Source: Prevotella sp. (GTDB taxonomy: Bacteria > Bacteroidota > Bacteroidia > Bacteroidales > Bacteroidaceae). Taken from it: DNA of 34,860 nucleotides. The stretch spans positions 1-34,860 of the forward strand of contig JAFQQY010000034.1 of NCBI GenBank assembly GCA_017410365.1, in the 5' to 3' direction. Below the pieces are notes generated by a model. It was given only the letters and a program-made list of their open reading frames with translations, made no database searches and was not told the origin of the DNA. Shown here piece by piece: positions 32,229-34,860 of the stretch (within the stretch, counting starts at the first letter, position 1; each line of letters opens with the position of its first letter). Position numbers and translations under genes: made by a program.

Positions 32229-32786
32229 TCACCTTGCTTTTTGAATGATTCCTCGGTCTATGCCTGTTAGGCGTTGAAGCTGACGGACGGATGCTCCAAG
32301 TTCCTTAAGCTGAATGAATACCTGCCACTGGGTTTCTCTGTCGAGCTTTTGGAATTGCTGCTATTGGAAACGCCTGCGATTCTGAAATCATTGAATGGAA
32401 TACGGTTTACTACTGTTTGAGTATTACAAATCTGAAAGACGGGTTCAACGGTGCCATCGTATTCACACCAGGAGCTATACTCATAGTCCTTGATCTGAGA
32501 AACAATAGACATATGCACCTGCAATTCTCTTGATGGTATCACCAACTTTCTCATCACGCTCACGAATGAGCAGATGAAAGTGGTTTGACATCAAGCAGTA
32601 AGAGTAATAGATGCAGTTAGTGCCACAGGGGTTACCCTCACCATCATAATGAGTACGCATCCTGTCGAGGATATTGATGAACTGATAGAAGTCCTCTGGC
32701 TCCTCGAAGATGTTCTGGTGATTGATGCCTCGCATCATCACATGATATATCTCAGTTCCTGATGTTACTCTTGGTTGCCTGGGCAT
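32229..32786 (-). pseudogene. REP-associated tyrosine (Y1/IS200-like) transposase, broken
   Basis: The frame from ATG 32786 encodes a normal RAYT start (MPRQPRVTSGTEIYHVMMRG, then the HUH motif MSNHFHLLIRE) up to IKRIAGAYVYCF. Homology resumes at once in another frame with KDYEYSSWCEYDG. The roughly 40 residues with the catalytic Tyr region that normally lie between are missing. A third frame then carries the tail (VFIQLKELGASVRQLQRLTG to IIQKAR, stop 32231-32229). So there is one internal deletion and at least one more frameshift. It should be inactive. Confidence 0.85.
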
Positions 32787-33058
32787 GAATGAATGTGTTG
32801 ACTCTATAATAGATAACGCTGAATAAGAGGGAATATTGTAAAAATAGAGGCTATTACGCAAGAAGAGAAGTGGAATACTGGTGGTTCATGTTGAATGGCT
32901 ACTTATGGTGCATAATCAGCTCCTGTGACTCTGGATGGAGTTGCAGGGGCGAATTGTTTATAACGGTTTTTGCGATGAATGACGAGAGCGGAAAAGGATG
33001 GCATGAGAGATTATGTTAAAAAAATGCATAAGATTGAAGAAAAATAGAAATTTTTCAC

Positions 33059-33066
33059 TATTTTTG
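33059..33066 (+). promoter_or_regulatory. -7 box upstream of the upxY-like gene
   Basis: TATTTTTG matches TAnnTTTG. ATTG lies about 22 bp upstream. A short hairpin GTCGG/CCGAC (33085-33100) follows in the roughly 90-nt leader. Confidence 0.55.
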
Positions 33067-33154
33067 TGCCTTGAAAGGCAAGAAGTCGGGCGGCACCGAC
33101 ATTGCATCGATAGTGAAATGTTGAAGTCATAAAGCGACTGAAGACCAGAGTGAT

Positions 33155-33757
33155 ATGATGACGACGAAAGAAACGGGAAGTGAATCGGGACGCGACACAA
33201 GGATGTGTGGTGACCCCAAGACGTGGTTTCCGATGAGGGTGACGTATCAGCGGGAGATGAAGGTGAAGGCGGAGCTGGACCGGCTGGGAATAGAGAACTT
33301 TGTGCCGATGAGGTATAAGGTGATGGAATCGCAGAATGACGGGGATTCGGAACTGCGGAGGGTGCTGGTGCCGGCTATCAGTAACCTCATTTTTGTGCGG
33401 TCGACACAGGAGCGGTTGAGCGAGTTGAAGAGAAGGAACGAGGTGCTGGAACCGCTGAGGTATATGATGGACCATACGGCCGTTGGTGAACATGCCATTA
33501 TGATGGTGGCGGACAGGGAGATGGAGAACTTTATGCGGGTGGCTTCGCGGACTGACGACAGCGTGATGTTTCTGGACAACGAGACGGTCATAGGGAAGGA
33601 AGGTAAGCGCGTGGAGATTATGGGCGGCGCATTTGAGGGCGTGACGGGCGTGATAAGGAGAGTGAAAAGGTGTAAGAGGGTCGTAGTGGAGATTGAAGGT
33701 GTGGCGAGCGTGGCGATAGCGTATGTGCCGGCGGAGGTGCTGAAGGAGATTGGTTAG
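33155..33757 (+). CDS. UpxY-type (NusG-like) transcription antiterminator
   Basis: A 200-aa NusG paralog. The NGN domain begins around residue 23 (TWFPMRVTYQREMKVKAELDRLGIENFVPM) and continues with LVPAISNLIFVRSTQERL. The C-terminal KOW domain holds GKRVEIMGGAFEGVTGVIRRVK (about 147-168). UpxY proteins are the first genes of capsule and exopolysaccharide operons in Bacteroidota and prevent premature termination within them. Here no UpxZ or glycan genes follow before an unknown gene and an insertion sequence, so the operon may continue beyond the window. A MMTTKET start is kept; a later Met at residue 17 is possible. Confidence 0.88.
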   Translation: MMTTKETGSESGRDTRMCGDPKTWFPMRVTYQREMKVKAELDRLGIENFVPMRYKVMESQNDGDSELRRVLVPAISNLIFVRSTQERLSELKRRNEVLEPLRYMMDHTAVGEHAIMMVADREMENFMRVASRTDDSVMFLDNETVIGKEGKRVEIMGGAFEGVTGVIRRVKRCKRVVVEIEGVASVAIAYVPAEVLKEIG

Positions 33758-33805
33758 AGGTTAAGGGTTCATGGTTAACGGTTAAGGGTTAATGGTTGGA
33801 GGTTC
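33757..33805. repeat. GGTTA-type low-complexity repeat
   Basis: GGTTAGA, GGTTAAG, GGTTCAT, GGTTAAC, GGTTAAG, GGTTAAT and GGTTGGA follow one another between two genes. It resembles the other drifting short repeats in this window. Confidence 0.65.
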
Positions 33806-33810
33806 TGGAA

Positions 33811-34542
33811 ATGGGTAAATTGAATGAAATATTTGTTGGTGTAAAAGAAGTCGGTTATATTGAGACGCAGATATCGAGATTGTGTGAAAAGTATAATAAT
33901 CGGTATGGTGTTGACTATATCCAGCAAAGAGCTCTGTTTAGAAATTATTGTCATGACACAATCAACGTTTTCGAAGATTGCTTTGAAACGTCAATGTTGG
34001 GCATGCAACGTTGTGTGAATAAGGTGAAGATATATCAAACCAAAGATGATTTGGACATAAGAATTGCAACGCTTGATATCGTGGATATGCTTTGTGAGCT
34101 AAAGGATATCGCAAGAACAATGGTACCCATCAAAGATTTGCCATCATGTAAGAAACTGGCAGAATTGTCGGCTGAAGACATTGTTTCAAAAGCGAAGGAC
34201 TTGGTGAAGAACGATTTCGTTAAGGCAGCTGTTGGAGTGTATCTTCTTGGTTCTAAGGTGAATGATGTGGTTACGATTGAAGATGTAAAAGGCTATTATA
34301 GTGAACGTATGGCTCAATTGAATAGTGAGATACGAACAAAGGACAAATTGATAAGTCCTATCGAACAATTCTTACTGGATAAATTCAATGCGGAGATTGG
34401 CTATTGTAATATTGCCTTGCTTAAAGCGGGAATAGGTGCTGCAGAAGAATTGAAAGGGTTGGTAGAGATTGGGAAAAAGCATATTGAAAAGTATGAGAAG
34501 GAATATCGAGGTACAACTTGCTCTGAGCGGGTGTGCTTGTAG
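33811..34542 (+). CDS. hypothetical protein following the upxY-like gene
   Basis: 243 aa from the ATG at 33811, chosen because GGAGG lies about 8 bp upstream and because an earlier start at 33796 would be a TTG inside the GGTTA repeats. I do not recognise the family. The chain is soluble and predicted mostly helical, with many charged residues (NEIFVGVKEVGYIETQISRL, DDLDIRIATLDIVDMLCELK) and a mildly hydrophobic stretch FVKAAVGVYLLGSKV. There is no signal peptide or membrane segment. Lower GC than the upxY-like gene suggests a separate origin. It may be a locus-specific partner or four-helix-bundle protein of the kind found near upxY genes, but this is a guess. Confidence 0.7.
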   Translation: MGKLNEIFVGVKEVGYIETQISRLCEKYNNRYGVDYIQQRALFRNYCHDTINVFEDCFETSMLGMQRCVNKVKIYQTKDDLDIRIATLDIVDMLCELKDIARTMVPIKDLPSCKKLAELSAEDIVSKAKDLVKNDFVKAAVGVYLLGSKVNDVVTIEDVKGYYSERMAQLNSEIRTKDKLISPIEQFLLDKFNAEIGYCNIALLKAGIGAAEELKGLVEIGKKHIEKYEKEYRGTTCSERVCL

Positions 34543-34725
34543 ATAATGTGGAGTATGTTTAGAGTTTGTGCCGAGGTGGGGAAGGAACCACAGGGCGGAG
34601 GAACATAATAATGGATTTATGGAGATGAAGGGATAGAGATTGTTGAAGGGGAACTTATGGTTAAGGAGTGAAAAATGAAGAGTGAAAAGTTGAAATCAAT
34701 ATTAAAAGGGGTTTGGGCTTTGAAG

Positions 34726-34860
34726 TGAACCCCGAAAGTTAGACAAAAAACTTTCGGGGTTTATTATGTCAAAAAGGAAGAAACACGGTTATGTAGAGTG
34801 CTTGAAGTACATGCGTATGATTCAAGAAGGAATGTCCATTCGTTCAATCCATGTAAAGTA
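34726..34860 (+). mobile_element. left end of an IS3-like insertion sequence
   Basis: Begins with TGAACCCCGAAAGTTAGAC, which resembles the terminal repeat of IS150-group IS3 elements. The first bases form a 13-bp perfect hairpin (34728-34740 with 34749-34761). A transposase-like frame starts 4 bp later. The right end is outside the window. Confidence 0.7.
34766..34860 (+). CDS. IS3-like OrfA / helix-turn-helix protein, partial
   Basis: Open from ATG 34766 to the window edge (31 codons). It reads MSKRKKHGYVECLKYMRMIQ followed by EGMSIRSIHVK. A basic N-terminus followed by a helix-turn-helix opening (EGMSIRSI) fits the DNA-binding first frame of an IS3-family transposase. The product is cut off by the window, so subgroup and integrity cannot be judged. 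Confidence 0.7.
   Translation, partial: MSKRKKHGYVECLKYMRMIQEGMSIRSIHVK

Overview
The window looks like chromosomal DNA of a Bacteroidota bacterium, most likely Prevotellaceae (Prevotella/Segatella). The clues are: many genes preceded by a TAnnTTTG promoter box and few clear Shine-Dalgarno sites; a ribosomal protein S16 with a long Ala/Lys-rich tail; a DUF4923 protein; a UpxY-type antiterminator; a DUF4143-type AAA ATPase; and pyruvate,phosphate dikinase. The genus is an inference from gene families, not from a database comparison.

Layout. 1-95 is the 3' part of a 5S rRNA. 547-1790 (minus) holds a glycosyltransferase and a rhamnose mutarotase. 1916-3270 (plus) holds a DUF4923 secreted protein and rpsP. 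3315-8905 is a glycan-assembly block: three overlapping glycosyltransferase genes on minus, diverging from a Wzx-like flippase and a glycosyltransferase on plus, with two palindromes between them. 8959-11765 (minus) holds a phosphate-selective-type porin and an RlmD-type rRNA methyltransferase that carries a palindromic repeat in frame. 12087-14807 is ppdK. 15030-18253 (minus) is hisG-hisD-hisC. 18344-21315 (plus) holds an MltF-like lytic transglycosylase, truA and a DMT transporter. 21348-22091 (minus) is an orphan LytTR response regulator. 22436-23534 holds dapA and tRNA-Arg(ACG). 23565-24126 is a repeat-rich non-coding stretch, including the second copy of a 142-bp element first seen at 392-533.

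The most interesting part is 24127-28656 (minus). It contains an ECF sigma factor joined in one uninterrupted reading frame to a transmembrane helix, a periplasmic linker and a C-terminal outer-membrane beta-barrel (567 aa). Downstream are a small lipoprotein gene broken by an in-frame amber codon and a two-gene operon for a radical SAM/SPASM protein and a Gfo/Idh/MocA oxidoreductase. Each of these three transcription units is preceded by the same bipartite element: CCGTGCAGTC, exactly 17 bases, then ACTATATAAGTA with at most one change. I read this as the promoter recognised by the fused sigma factor. That would make the locus a self-contained envelope-sensing regulon in which the sigma factor itself spans both membranes.

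28631-34860 is an accessory region. It holds an SDR remnant, a GNAT acetyltransferase, a Crp/Fnr regulator, a decayed ATPase fragment, an intact AAA/DUF4143 ATPase behind two sets of regularly spaced repeats, a wrecked REP-type transposase, a upxY-like gene that would normally open a capsule locus, an unknown protein, and the first 135 bp of an IS3-like element that runs off the window.
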